A stretch of DNA of 64,000 bases, taken from contig NZ_JAAAPJ010000019.1 of assembly GCF_009909145.1 (NCBI RefSeq), positions 1 to 64,000 of the forward strand, given 5' to 3'. Made by a program: the position numbers and the translations under genes. Of this stretch, positions 16,638 through 29,016 are shown in pieces. Each line of letters starts with the position of its first letter. Position 1 is the stretch's first letter. Under the pieces are notes generated by a model, which was not told where the DNA came from, did not search any database, and saw only the letters and a program-made list of their open reading frames with translations. This DNA comes from Corallococcus silvisoli (GTDB taxonomy: Bacteria > Myxococcota > Myxococcia > Myxococcales > Myxococcaceae).

Positions 16638-18875
16638 TCAGCGCACCGTGAGGTCCACCACGAACTCCGCGGCGGAGTCCCCTTCACAGGCGGCCGTCAC
16701 CACGTCAGGGCGCTCGTCACCCACCCAGAGGCCCAGCACGTCGTACACCAGCCACTGCGCCAGGGACCGGGACGCGCCCTGCACCGCCTCGCGGGGCACG
16801 CCAGACAAGGCGCCCTGCGTGTCCATCAAGGCCCGCGCCAGCCGCGCGGGCACCACCCAGCACTCGGAGCGCACGAAGGCGGGCACCAGGAAGAGGCAGA
16901 ACGCGGCCTCGGTGTGCGCGAGCAGCGCGTCCAGGCGCTCGCGGCCCAGACGGAAGCCGGGCAGCCACTGGCCCTCCCCGCGCTGCTCCAGCTTCGCCAC
17001 TGGCACGCGGACGACGCGCCGGGTGCGCACGAAGCCCTCGCGCTCCACCGACACGACGATGGCCACCTCCGCGGCCCCCTCGCGGGGCGGCGAGGGCTGG
17101 CGGCGGACGGCCATCGCCAGGGACAGCGGCGGGGACCTCCCCGGGCCCAACAGGGATTCCAGGTCCACCCGCACGCGCTCCAGCTCCGAGCGCAGGCCTT
17201 CCAGCAGGTCCGCGACCAGCTCCGAACACTCCTCGCGGAAGCGCTCCGGGTGGCGCTGGGCGGCCTCCGCTTCCACGCGGCCCACCGCGCCCACGAGCAG
17301 GTCCTCCAGGTCGCGGTCGCGCAACCACGTGCGGCCGCCCACGGGCACCGCGCGCGTCGCGTGCAGGTGGCGGAGGGAGGCGGTCAGCGTCGCGGGCTCC
17401 GTGGCCTCCACCGGCGCGGGGGACTTCCCCTGCCCTGCCCCGGCCTGGAGCCAGGACTGGAGCGCGCGGGCGCGGAAGCGGGCCCGAGGCGACGGGTGCT
17501 CCAGCATGCGGCGCACCAGCCGCCGGTCCGTGGCGGTTCGCACCAGGGCCAGCGTCGCCAGCTCCGCCTCCGAGGAGGCCTCGTCCGGCGCGCACCACAG
17601 CAGGAACTCGATGGCCGCCTTGCGCAGCACGGGCTTCTTGCCCATGCGCTGAGCCACCTCCGCCCGCCACGCCACCAGTCCGTCCAGGCCAGGACGCGCG
17701 GCCGTGCGGAAGCGCGGCCACATCTCCGCGCACTCCTCCGCCAGCCACACCAGGTGCGTGAAGCCGGGCAGCGCCGCCAGCTTCGCGCGGGCGCGGGTGC
17801 GCCGCTCGAAGGCCTCCGGCACGCCCCTCCGCACGGACGCGCGGAACAGCCGCTCCTCCAGCCACAGCAGCGCGAGCGCCAGCGCGGGCTCGTTCTTGCG
17901 CATCGTGCCGTGGCAGTGGTCCAGCACGAAGCGCGCGTGGCCCAGGTCCGCCGCCGCCTCGAAGTCGCTCTGCACGAGCGCGCCCAGCGCCCCGCGCAGT
18001 CCGTCCACCGGGGGCGCGTCGAAGAGCGTGAGCAGGTCGCAGAGGTTCTCCACCACCGCGGGCGGCCCCCCCACTTCCACGGTGCGCGCCAGGAGGAGCC
18101 CCGCGCGCGAGCACCAGTCCGGCTCCTTGCGCCCGTTGGGGTAGCACGCGAGGAAGCCGCGCATGCCGCTGCGTCCGTCCGGCGACGTGGCCAGCGCGAA
18201 GAGCCGCTCGCCCAGCACCTCGCTCGCCTCTCGCCACGGGACACGGGCGGCGCGGGTGCGGATGAACTCGGAGAGCCGGTCGCGCCCCTCCTCGCGCGTG
18301 TCCGGCAGGAGCGCGCGCAGCTGCTCCAGGAGCCCCACTGACTTCGGCCCCGCGCCCAGCACCTGCTTGAGGTCCACCTCCACCGCGTCCTGGAAGCGCA
18401 GCGCGCGGCCGTCGAAGGTGCACGGCACGCCGCGCACCAGCGCCGACAGCGCGTCCGGGTGGCGCTTCAGGTAGCGCGTGAGCACGGTGGACAGGGCCGC
18501 GTCCGTCTCACGCTGGATGCGATCCGCGCCCTCGGAGTCCCCCGCCTCGCGGAGCGCGCTCACCGCGTCGTGCTGCCGCGCGAGCAGCTGTTTCAACAGG
18601 CCCGGGGGCGGCTCCGCGTAGGGCCAGAGCAGCTCACTGCACGTGGAGAGGAGGAACAGCAGCTCGCCCGGGGTGCGCTCCCCGGGGGACAGCCGCTCCC
18701 ACGCGGCGGCCTGGGCCCGCGTGCGCTCCTCCAGCGAAGCACCGCGTACCCAGCGGGCGAAGTCGTCGCGCCAGTCCGCGCTCGACGCCACGGCCTCCTG
18801 GGGCGACGCGGCGGCGACGCGCGCGTGCAGGGCCTGGAGCGAATCCGGCCAACTGGCTTCAACCGACGGCGACAT
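16638..18875 (-). CDS. Large hypothetical protein
   Basis: I do not recognise this 745-residue protein. It has no signal peptide or clear transmembrane helix and is rich in Leu, Ala, Arg and Glu. The first ~520 residues look alpha-helical with HEAT/TPR-like periodicity (repeated LxxLL and AxxL patterns). A charged coiled-coil-like stretch (SELVADLLEGLRSELERVRV) is near residue 560. The C-terminal ~170 residues look beta-rich (AEVAIVVSVEREGFVRTRRV) and could be a separate domain. Codon usage is typical of the genome and the reading frame is clean, so the gene is real. ATG at 18875. It is monocistronic, upstream of the haem lipoprotein and downstream of a repeat region. Confidence 0.75.
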   Translation of the reverse strand: MSPSVEASWPDSLQALHARVAAASPQEAVASSADWRDDFARWVRGASLEERTRAQAAAWERLSPGERTPGELLFLLSTCSELLWPYAEPPPGLLKQLLARQHDAVSALREAGDSEGADRIQRETDAALSTVLTRYLKRHPDALSALVRGVPCTFDGRALRFQDAVEVDLKQVLGAGPKSVGLLEQLRALLPDTREEGRDRLSEFIRTRAARVPWREASEVLGERLFALATSPDGRSGMRGFLACYPNGRKEPDWCSRAGLLLARTVEVGGPPAVVENLCDLLTLFDAPPVDGLRGALGALVQSDFEAAADLGHARFVLDHCHGTMRKNEPALALALLWLEERLFRASVRRGVPEAFERRTRARAKLAALPGFTHLVWLAEECAEMWPRFRTAARPGLDGLVAWRAEVAQRMGKKPVLRKAAIEFLLWCAPDEASSEAELATLALVRTATDRRLVRRMLEHPSPRARFRARALQSWLQAGAGQGKSPAPVEATEPATLTASLRHLHATRAVPVGGRTWLRDRDLEDLLVGAVGRVEAEAAQRHPERFREECSELVADLLEGLRSELERVRVDLESLLGPGRSPPLSLAMAVRRQPSPPREGAAEVAIVVSVEREGFVRTRRVVRVPVAKLEQRGEGQWLPGFRLGRERLDALLAHTEAAFCLFLVPAFVRSECWVVPARLARALMDTQGALSGVPREAVQGASRSLAQWLVYDVLGLWVGDERPDVVTAACEGDSAAEFVVDLTVR

Positions 18876-19322
18876 GGGATCTCGACCAGCCTACCTGAAC
18901 CTCGCGATGGCTCCGAGCGTGGGTCACTTCGAGGCGGGACACCGGGCCAGAGGAGCGTGCCCCCGGCGTCAGCCCAAGTCCCTCACGCCGGCTGCACGAA
19001 TGTGCCTCCGCGAAGCGGGACCCGGAGCCAGCGCGGTGATAGCCCGCTCCCTTCCAGCGGCTGCACGCATGTGCCCCCATGAAGCGGAACCCAAAGCCAG
19101 CGCGATACAGGCCTGCGGCATCCCGGCGGCCGCCCGCAGGTGCCCCCGCCAAACGGAACCCGAAGCCAGCGCGATGCTGGCCTGCCCCCTTCCAGCAACG
19201 GCGCGCATGTGCCCCCATGAAGCGGAACCCGGAGCCAGCGCGACGAAGGCCTGCGGCCTCGCGGCGCGTCCAAGCACGGGCCCTCGCGGGCCCAGCGCCC
19301 AGGGCATGCGGACACATCGGCC
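18876..19322. other. Intergenic region dominated by a 69-bp tandem repeat
   Basis: This 447-bp region lies between two minus-strand genes. Most of it is the four-unit repeat at 18992-19267. Because 69 is a multiple of three and the units lack stops, several long frames are open on both strands; none has a good ribosome-binding site, so I do not call a gene here. Confidence 0.6.
18992..19267. repeat. Four tandem copies of a 69-bp unit
   Basis: Units begin at 18992, 19061, 19130 and 19199. Each contains a recognisable core GTGCCCCCATGAAGCGGAAC followed by CC(G/A)(G/A)AGCCAGCGCGA and GGCCTG. Units 2 and 4 are the most alike, and units 1 and 3 have diverged at the ATGAAGCGG core. On the plus strand the unit reads as a 23-residue repeat (ARMCPHEAEPxASA pattern); on the minus strand as another (HRAGFGFRFMGAHA pattern). 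It is not CRISPR-like: there are no unique spacers. Confidence 0.9.
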
Positions 19323-21704
<2,382 letters not shown>

Positions 21705-21796
21705 GTCCCACCTCTTCTTACGAAAGCGGACTCTACCGCGCCTCCGCCGCCCCGACAGGCCAGGGGCGGAGCCCGCCCCTCCAGGCATCACCGCCA

Positions 21797-21874
21797 GGCA
21801 GCTACTACAAGTTCTACGACACCAGCGGTGTGTTCCACGTCAGCGCCTCAGTGGACGCGCGCAAGGACTGCTGA
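21797..21874 (+). pseudogene. Possible orphan C-terminal tail of a lost gene
   Basis: A 25-codon open stretch (GSYYKFYDTSGVFHVS, then ASVDARKDC) ends in TGA at 21872-21874. Nearly every third position is G or C and the peptide looks protein-like, ending in cysteine as in small secreted proteins, but no start codon or ribosome-binding site precedes it. It lies in the gap between the YdeP-like gene and hutU. I read it as the residue of a deleted gene, with low confidence. Confidence 0.3.
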
Positions 21875-22000
21875 CGCGGGGCGTCCAGCCGCTCCCTGGC
21901 AGGCGAGCCTGCACGGCGTCCCCCCGCGGCCCCGGGGGTTCGGTTAGGGTGCCCGCCCGGGCGCCCCTTTCACGCGCCTCTATTTCCAGGAGCCTTCCGC

Positions 22001-23656
<1,656 letters not shown>

Positions 23657-23666
23657 AGTGCGCCGG

Positions 23667-24386
23667 ATGCCAGTTCGCGTCCGAGCAGTCGTTTCGACAG
23701 CGGTGTGCGGTGTACTCGCGGGCTGCACCCCCACCACCGCCGGGCCCATGGTGATGCGCATGGGCCCGGGCATGCCCCGTGAGAACTACTTCCAGCTGGG
23801 CCTGCGCGCGGGCCCCCGCCTCAACGCCCCGCAGCTCGCGGAGCGCGGGGAGGAGGACCCCTTCGAGGGCGACGCGAAGCCCTTCGTCAGCGAGCAGTGG
23901 GGCATCGACCTGGACGGCTCCGTGACGGTGCCCGTGAGCGAGCGGCTGTCCTGGCACCTGGGCCTGCAGGGTGAGTTCGTCGGCCTGCCGGCGCCCGCCT
24001 ACGGCATGTACACGGGGCTGTCGTATTACATCGGCTCGCGGACGGTGGGCCTGGCCCCGGCCCTCTCCTTGAGGGGCGCGTCGGACTTCGGCCTGGGCGA
24101 CCGGAACAGCACCAGCAGCCTCTTCGGCCTGGAGGCCACCTGCGCGTTCACCGTGCAGCCAGAGGACGGCATGTCCCTGGGCCTGGTGCCGTTCATCAGC
24201 GCGCACCAGGCGCTGGTGAATCCCGGCTCGCAGGTGACGACCTATTTCTACGGCGCGGTGGTGGCCGCGCAGTTCAAGTTCGGCGAAAGCCGCACGAGGC
24301 TGGAGCTGTCCGGTGGCTATGGCCGGGCCCACTCGGGCGGCACATCCTGGAACGCGCCCGTCGCGGGCGTGCGCGGAGGACGGTGA
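23667..24386 (+). CDS. Outer-membrane beta-barrel-like lipoprotein inside the hut operon
   Basis: This 239-residue protein has a lipobox (CGVLAGC) after a short basic N-terminus. The mature sequence alternates polar and hydrophobic residues and ends in aromatic-containing strands (NYFQLGLRAG, ERLSWHLGLQGEF, GLSYYIGSRTVGL, RTRLELSGGYG), like a small outer-membrane beta-barrel. It starts 10 bp after the hutU stop (a GTG at 23658 is also possible) and its stop is 2 bp before the hutI ATG. Tight spacing implies co-transcription with the histidine genes, so a role in uptake or sensing of histidine or urocanate is conceivable but unproven. Confidence 0.75.
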   Translation: MPVRVRAVVSTAVCGVLAGCTPTTAGPMVMRMGPGMPRENYFQLGLRAGPRLNAPQLAERGEEDPFEGDAKPFVSEQWGIDLDGSVTVPVSERLSWHLGLQGEFVGLPAPAYGMYTGLSYYIGSRTVGLAPALSLRGASDFGLGDRNSTSSLFGLEATCAFTVQPEDGMSLGLVPFISAHQALVNPGSQVTTYFYGAVVAAQFKFGESRTRLELSGGYGRAHSGGTSWNAPVAGVRGGR

Positions 24387-24388
24387 CC

Positions 24389-25654
24389 ATGGAAGCCCTG
24401 GACCTGTGGGTGCGCAACGCCTCCGAGGTGCTCACCGTGGAGGGCACCCACCGCGAGCCCGCGGAGCAAGCCCTCACCCCCCACCCCGGCGCGGGCCTTG
24501 GCCTGCGCGCGGGCCGCGTCGCCTTCGTGGGCCCGGAGGCGGCGCTGCCCCGGGGGGCGCTCACGGACGCGACGGAGATCATCGACGCCGAGGGCGGCTT
24601 CGTGGGCCCGGGCTTCGTGGATCCGCACACGCACCTGGTCTTCGCGGGGGAACGCTCCGCGGAGTTCGACCTGCGCAACCAGGGCGCCACGTACCTGGAG
24701 ATCGCCAAGGCCGGCGGCGGCATCGTCAACACCGTGAGCGCCACGCGCGCCGCGAGCGAGGAGGAGCTGGCCCGGCTCGCCCTGCCCCGCATGGAGCGGC
24801 TGCTCGCGCAGGGCGTGACGACGGCCGAGGTGAAGAGCGGCTACGGCCTGTCGCTCCAGGACGAGCTCAAGATGCTGCGCGCCGTGCGCCGCCTGGGGGC
24901 GCTGTCCCCGCTGGAGCTGGTGCCCACGCTCCTGTGCGCGCACGCCGTGCCCGTGGAGTACCAGGGCCGCCGGGGCGACTACCTGGACCTCTGCATCAAC
25001 GAGATCCTCCCCGCGGTCGCCCGCGAGGGGCTGGCCCGCTTCTGCGACGTCTTCACCGAGGAGAGCGCCTTCACGGTGGAGGAGTCGCGCCGGCTGCTCC
25101 TGGCGGCCAAGGCGCTGGGCCTCACCCCGCGCCTGCACGCCGATCAGCTCACCGCGTGCGGAGCCTCCGCGCTCGCCGCGGAGGTGGGCGCCGCCAGCGC
25201 GGACCACCTGGAGCAGGTGACGGACGAGGGCATCCGCGCGCTCGCCGCCGCGAACGTCACCGCCGTGCTCGTGCCCACCTCCACCCTCTTCCTGCGCATG
25301 CGCCCCTATGCGCCCGGCCGGAAGCTGCGCGACGCAGGGGTCAATATTGCTTTGGGTTCAAACGTGAACCCTGGTTCTTCCATGACGGAGAACCTGGCGC
25401 TGGTGCTCGGGCTCGCCTGCCTGGAGAACGGCCTGTCAGCCGCGGAGGCTTACTGGGCCGCCACGCGAGGGGCCGCACAATGCTTGGGGTTGCAACAGCA
25501 GGGGCGACTGGCCGTGGGTGATGCGGGCGACCTGGTTGTCTTCGGGTGTCGCGGTTACCGGCATCTGCCTTATCATCTGGGGGTCAGTCACGCGCGAGTG
25601 GTGGTGAAGGGTGGACGGGTGGTGTTTCGCGCGCGGATGAATGTCTGTCCCTGA
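24389..25654 (+). CDS. hutI: Imidazolonepropionase
   Basis: The 421-residue amidohydrolase opens the ring of 4-imidazolone-5-propionate to N-formimino-L-glutamate, the third step of histidine degradation. Metal ligands are visible in FVDPHTHLVFAGER (HxH) and LHADQLT, with further conserved EVKSGYGL, SADHLEQ and GSNVNPGSS. Length fits HutI (about 410). The ATG at 24389 is preferred over a GTG at 24383 because GGAGGA lies about nine bases upstream. It follows the lipoprotein gene with almost no gap. Confidence 0.96.
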   Translation: MEALDLWVRNASEVLTVEGTHREPAEQALTPHPGAGLGLRAGRVAFVGPEAALPRGALTDATEIIDAEGGFVGPGFVDPHTHLVFAGERSAEFDLRNQGATYLEIAKAGGGIVNTVSATRAASEEELARLALPRMERLLAQGVTTAEVKSGYGLSLQDELKMLRAVRRLGALSPLELVPTLLCAHAVPVEYQGRRGDYLDLCINEILPAVAREGLARFCDVFTEESAFTVEESRRLLLAAKALGLTPRLHADQLTACGASALAAEVGAASADHLEQVTDEGIRALAAANVTAVLVPTSTLFLRMRPYAPGRKLRDAGVNIALGSNVNPGSSMTENLALVLGLACLENGLSAAEAYWAATRGAAQCLGLQQQGRLAVGDAGDLVVFGCRGYRHLPYHLGVSHARVVVKGGRVVFRARMNVCP

Positions 25655-25741
25655 GTGGGTGCCGCTGAACAACGGGCATCGTCCGAGGGGGCAGGTGGAA
25701 CTTCCCTCGTGGGCCGGCCGTTGTAGAAATCAGCTGCCACC

Positions 25742-26599
25742 ATGTGCCGATTATTTGGTTTCAGATCCGCTGTCCCCGCTGCTGTCCATACCGCCCTGGT
25801 GACGGAGAGGAATTCCCTCCTCATCCAGTCGCGTGAGCACAAGGACGGTTGGGGCATCGCCACGTACGGTCCGGAGTCCTCGCCCCTCGTCGCGCACGGC
25901 GTGGGTCCCGCGCACAGCGACCCTGACTTCGAGCGGGTGTCGAGCCAGGTCTCCGCGCGCACGGTGGTGGCGCATATCCGGCTCGCGAGCGTGGGGGCGG
26001 TGGAGCTGCGCAACTCCCACCCGTTCCATTTCGGCCGCTGGTCCTTCGTGCACAACGGCACGCTGCGCGAGTTCGCGAAGCACAAGGCCGCCGTGGAAGC
26101 GCTCATCCACCCGGAGCTGCGCTGCAACATCAAGGGCACCACGGACAGCGAGCGCTGCTTCTACCTGTTCCTGTCGCGGCTCTCGGCGCGAGGACCGCTC
26201 GACGGAGTGGTGAGCGTGGAGGCGATGGCGCAGGCGCTCGCGGAGACGATGACGCTGGTGTCCGCGCTGACGGACGTGCCGGGGAGCCGTGAGCCGAAGG
26301 AGCGCTCCGCGATGAACTTCCTGGTCACGGACGGCGAGGCGATGGTGGCCACGCGCCGCAACCGCACCCTCTTCATCTCCTCCGGCCTGGGCGGCTGCCC
26401 CGAAGCGCTCCGCACCCCGAGCACGCGGGTGCCGCTCCAGCAGTTCCTCATCGCCAGCGAGTCGCTGTGCGGCGGGCCGTACTGGGTGCCCGTGGAGGAA
26501 GAGGACGTGGTGGGCGTGGACTCCAGGCTCGTCTTCCACCGCTGGAGCGTGCAGACGCTGGCGGATGCCGTGCTCCCCGCGCGGCCCTCCGTGGCCTGA
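25742..26599 (+). CDS. Class II glutamine amidotransferase
   Basis: This 285-residue protein has a class II glutaminase (Ntn-hydrolase) fold of the YafJ/EgtC type. The catalytic Cys is residue 2 (MCRLFGF), exposed after Met removal, so the ATG at 25742 is certain. Other hallmarks are REHKDGWG, VVAHIRLASVG, NSHPFHFGRWSFVHNG and GTTDSERCFYLFL. No synthetase domain is fused. It probably hydrolyses glutamine or a gamma-glutamyl amide; EgtC homologues act in ergothioneine synthesis, but no egt genes are nearby. It follows hutI by 87 bp and may or may not share its transcript. Confidence 0.9.
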   Translation: MCRLFGFRSAVPAAVHTALVTERNSLLIQSREHKDGWGIATYGPESSPLVAHGVGPAHSDPDFERVSSQVSARTVVAHIRLASVGAVELRNSHPFHFGRWSFVHNGTLREFAKHKAAVEALIHPELRCNIKGTTDSERCFYLFLSRLSARGPLDGVVSVEAMAQALAETMTLVSALTDVPGSREPKERSAMNFLVTDGEAMVATRRNRTLFISSGLGGCPEALRTPSTRVPLQQFLIASESLCGGPYWVPVEEEDVVGVDSRLVFHRWSVQTLADAVLPARPSVA

Positions 26600-26611
26600 A
26601 GCGGGCCCTCT

Positions 26612-27091
26612 TCAGCCCAGCCACGCGTCGAGCAGCGCGGCCGGACGCGCGCCGAAGGCCTCCACGTCGAGGCTCCGCGCGTCCTCCCCCACATGGCGGA
26701 GCGTGACGCGCAGGAAGTCGCGCGGCGCGGCCTGGGGGATGCGGTCCAACCACTCCACCAGCATCGCGTGGTCGCCGCCCACCAGGTCCAGGAAGCCGGT
26801 GGCGTACAGCTCGTCGTAGTCCGTCAGGCGGTACAGGTCCGCGTGGTACAGCGGGATGCGGCCCTCGTACGGGTACACGATGGCGAAGGTGGGGCTCGCG
26901 ACCTCGGAGCGCGCCACGCCCGCCCCTTCCGCCACGCCGCGCACCAGGTGCGTCTTGCCGGCGCCCAGCTCGCCCACGAGCCCCACGAAGTCCCCGGGCT
27001 GGAGCAGCCGCCCCAGCTTCACGCCCAGCTGGTGCGTCTGCTCCGGGGACGGGGACACCTGGCGCCGCGAACGGGTGGGCTCGCCGCTCAT
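26612..27091 (-). CDS. tsaE: tRNA threonylcarbamoyladenosine ATPase TsaE
   Basis: The 159-residue ATPase is needed for t6A37 modification of ANN-decoding tRNAs, with TsaB, TsaC and TsaD. The P-loop is GELGAGKTH, followed by SPTFAIVYPY, HADLYRL and MLVEWLDR (Walker B region). Length is typical. The ATG at 27091 overlaps the NnrD stop in an ATGA arrangement, so the two are translationally coupled. It is last in the minus-strand housekeeping block. Confidence 0.95.
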   Translation of the reverse strand: MSGEPTRSRRQVSPSPEQTHQLGVKLGRLLQPGDFVGLVGELGAGKTHLVRGVAEGAGVARSEVASPTFAIVYPYEGRIPLYHADLYRLTDYDELYATGFLDLVGGDHAMLVEWLDRIPQAAPRDFLRVTLRHVGEDARSLDVEAFGARPAALLDAWLG

Positions 27092-28620
27092 CGGCCCCAC
27101 CGCACCCAGACCTCGCCCAGGCCCTTGTGGAGGTCCGTGGCGATGAGGCCCATCAAGCCGCGCTTCTGGGCCACCAGGTCCCCCGCCAGCCCATGCGCGT
27201 ACACGGCCGTCCACGCGGCCTTCGGCAGCGGGATGCCCTGCGCGAGCAGCGCGCCGCACACGCCCGACAGCACATCCCCGGTGCCGCCCGTGGCCATGCC
27301 CGCGTTGCCGGTGGGGTTGATGAACACGCGGCCGCTGGCCTCCGCGATGAGCGTGCGCGAGCCCTTGAGGACCACCGTGACGTTGAGCGACGTGGCCATG
27401 TTGAGGGCCACGCCCACGCGGTGGGCCTGGACGTCCTTGGTGGTCCGCCCCCACAGCCGGGCCATCTCCCCGGGGTGGGGCGTGAGCAGCACGGGCCCCT
27501 TCGCCCGCCGCAGCACCGTGAGGTCCTCGGCCACCGCGTTGAGCGCGTCCGCGTCCAGCACCGCGGGCATCTCCAGCGACGCCAGCAGGTCGCCAATCAG
27601 CGCGCCCGTCTCCGGGCCCCGGGGGATGCCGGGCCCCATCACCAGCGCGTCCTTGCCCTCCAGCGCGGCCTTGAGCGCCGCCAGGTCGCCCTTGCCCAGC
27701 GGCCCCTCTCCAGGCAGCGGGATGCCCATGATCTCCGGCGAGTGCGCCATCACCCACGGCAGCGCCTCCGCGCGCGTGGCCACGGTGACGAGCCCCGCGC
27801 CGCTGCGGAGCGCCGCCAGGGCCACCATCGCCGCGGCGCCCGTCTTGCCCGGGCTGCCCGCGACCACCAGCACGTGGCCGTAGGTGCCCTTGTGCGAATC
27901 CGCGCGGCGCTTCGGAAGCGCTTCACGCGCGTCCTTCTCCTCCACGCGGAACAGCTCCGGGCCGGACACCGCGCGCGAGGACTCGCCGCCCAGGCCGATG
28001 TCCACGCGCCGCACGTCGCCGCACAGCGACGCGCCCGGCTCCAGCTCATGCGCGGGCTTCACGAAGCCGAAGGCCACCGTGACGTCCGCCTCCACGCACG
28101 TGGGGAAGGGCTCCGCGGTGTCGCTCTGGAGGCCTGACGGCACGTCCGCCGCCACCACCTTCGCCCCGGCGCGCCGCCACCGCGCCACGGTGGCGATGGC
28201 GTCCGCGAAGGCCCCTTCCGGCGCGCGCTTCAGGCCGGTGCCGAAGAGGGCATCCACCACCACGTCGCCCGGGCCCGCCTCCGGCAGGGCCTCGAAGGCC
28301 CGGGGAGACTCACCGAAGCCCTCCAGCGCCTGGAGGTTGCGCTTCGCCTCGGGCGTGAGCTTCGCGCTGTCGCCCACCAGCGACACCACCACGCGCCCGC
28401 CGCCCTCCAGCAGGAAGCGCGCGGCGACGAGCCCGTCCCCGCCGTTGTTGCCCGGCCCGCAGAGCACCGTGAAGCGCCCCCCTGGCCCCGCCACGCTCCG
28501 GGCGGCCTCCGCGAGCGCGCGGCCCGCGTTCTCCATCAACAACCCGGACGGCATCCCATGGCGGTCCTGGGCGGCCGCTTCGGCTTCACGCATCTGGACG
28601 GCGGTGAGCACGCGCTGCAT
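27088..28620 (-). CDS. nnr: Bifunctional NAD(P)H-hydrate epimerase/dehydratase
   Basis: This 510-residue fused enzyme repairs hydrated NADH and NADPH. The N-terminal ~215 residues are the epimerase (YjeF_N) domain with LMENAGRALAEA and CGPGNNGGDGLVAARFL. The C-terminal part is the ADP-dependent dehydratase (ribokinase-like) domain with VVAGSPGKTGAA, LLTPHPGEMARL and GNAGMATGGTGDVLSG. The ATG at 28620 has GGGGAGG nine bases upstream. The acpS stop is 15 bp upstream of the start, and tsaE overlaps the end. The acpS-nnr-tsaE order is common in bacteria. Confidence 0.95.
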   Translation of the reverse strand: MQRVLTAVQMREAEAAAQDRHGMPSGLLMENAGRALAEAARSVAGPGGRFTVLCGPGNNGGDGLVAARFLLEGGGRVVVSLVGDSAKLTPEAKRNLQALEGFGESPRAFEALPEAGPGDVVVDALFGTGLKRAPEGAFADAIATVARWRRAGAKVVAADVPSGLQSDTAEPFPTCVEADVTVAFGFVKPAHELEPGASLCGDVRRVDIGLGGESSRAVSGPELFRVEEKDAREALPKRRADSHKGTYGHVLVVAGSPGKTGAAAMVALAALRSGAGLVTVATRAEALPWVMAHSPEIMGIPLPGEGPLGKGDLAALKAALEGKDALVMGPGIPRGPETGALIGDLLASLEMPAVLDADALNAVAEDLTVLRRAKGPVLLTPHPGEMARLWGRTTKDVQAHRVGVALNMATSLNVTVVLKGSRTLIAEASGRVFINPTGNAGMATGGTGDVLSGVCGALLAQGIPLPKAAWTAVYAHGLAGDLVAQKRGLMGLIATDLHKGLGEVWVRWGR

Positions 28621-28635
28621 GGCTTCCAACCTCCC

Positions 28636-29010
28636 CTACTTCGTCTGGAGCACCACCGTGGCCGCTGCCACGCCGGCATCATGGGTGAGCGCGAGCATCG
28701 CCTCCCACCCCCGCGCTTCCATCACTTCACGGGCCACGCCGGAGAGCACGAAGCGCGGCGGACCGCCCTCGCGCACGACCTCCATGTCCCGCCACTTCAC
28801 GCCCGGAGGCACGCCCATGGCCTTCACCAGCGCCTCCTTCGCCGCGAACCGCGCCGCGTACGCGCTGGCCGCGTCATGCCGCGGGGCGCAGTAGGCCCGC
28901 TCGCCGTCGGTGTAGACGCGCGCGAGGAACGCCTCCGCGCGCGGTCCGGCGAGGATGCGCTGGATGCGTTCGATGGAGCAGAGATCCAACCCCAGGCCGA
29001 CGATGGACAT
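28636..29010 (-). CDS. acpS: Holo-[acyl-carrier-protein] synthase
   Basis: The 124-residue phosphopantetheinyl transferase loads acyl carrier protein with the 4'-phosphopantetheine arm. The two signature regions are GLGLDLCSIERIQRI at the N-terminus (Mg-binding Asp) and ARFAAKEALVKAMG in the middle. Length is standard. It starts 6 bp after the pdxJ stop, so it is in the same operon. Given the many polyketide synthases of myxobacteria, a second larger Sfp-type enzyme is expected elsewhere. Confidence 0.96.
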   Translation of the reverse strand: MSIVGLGLDLCSIERIQRILAGPRAEAFLARVYTDGERAYCAPRHDAASAYAARFAAKEALVKAMGVPPGVKWRDMEVVREGGPPRFVLSGVAREVMEARGWEAMLALTHDAGVAAATVVLQTK

Positions 29011-29016
29011 GGCGGG

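Noticed and set aside
18992..19267. CRISPR-like array
   Set aside because: Units are contiguous 69-bp repeats without variable spacers, and no cas gene is in the window.
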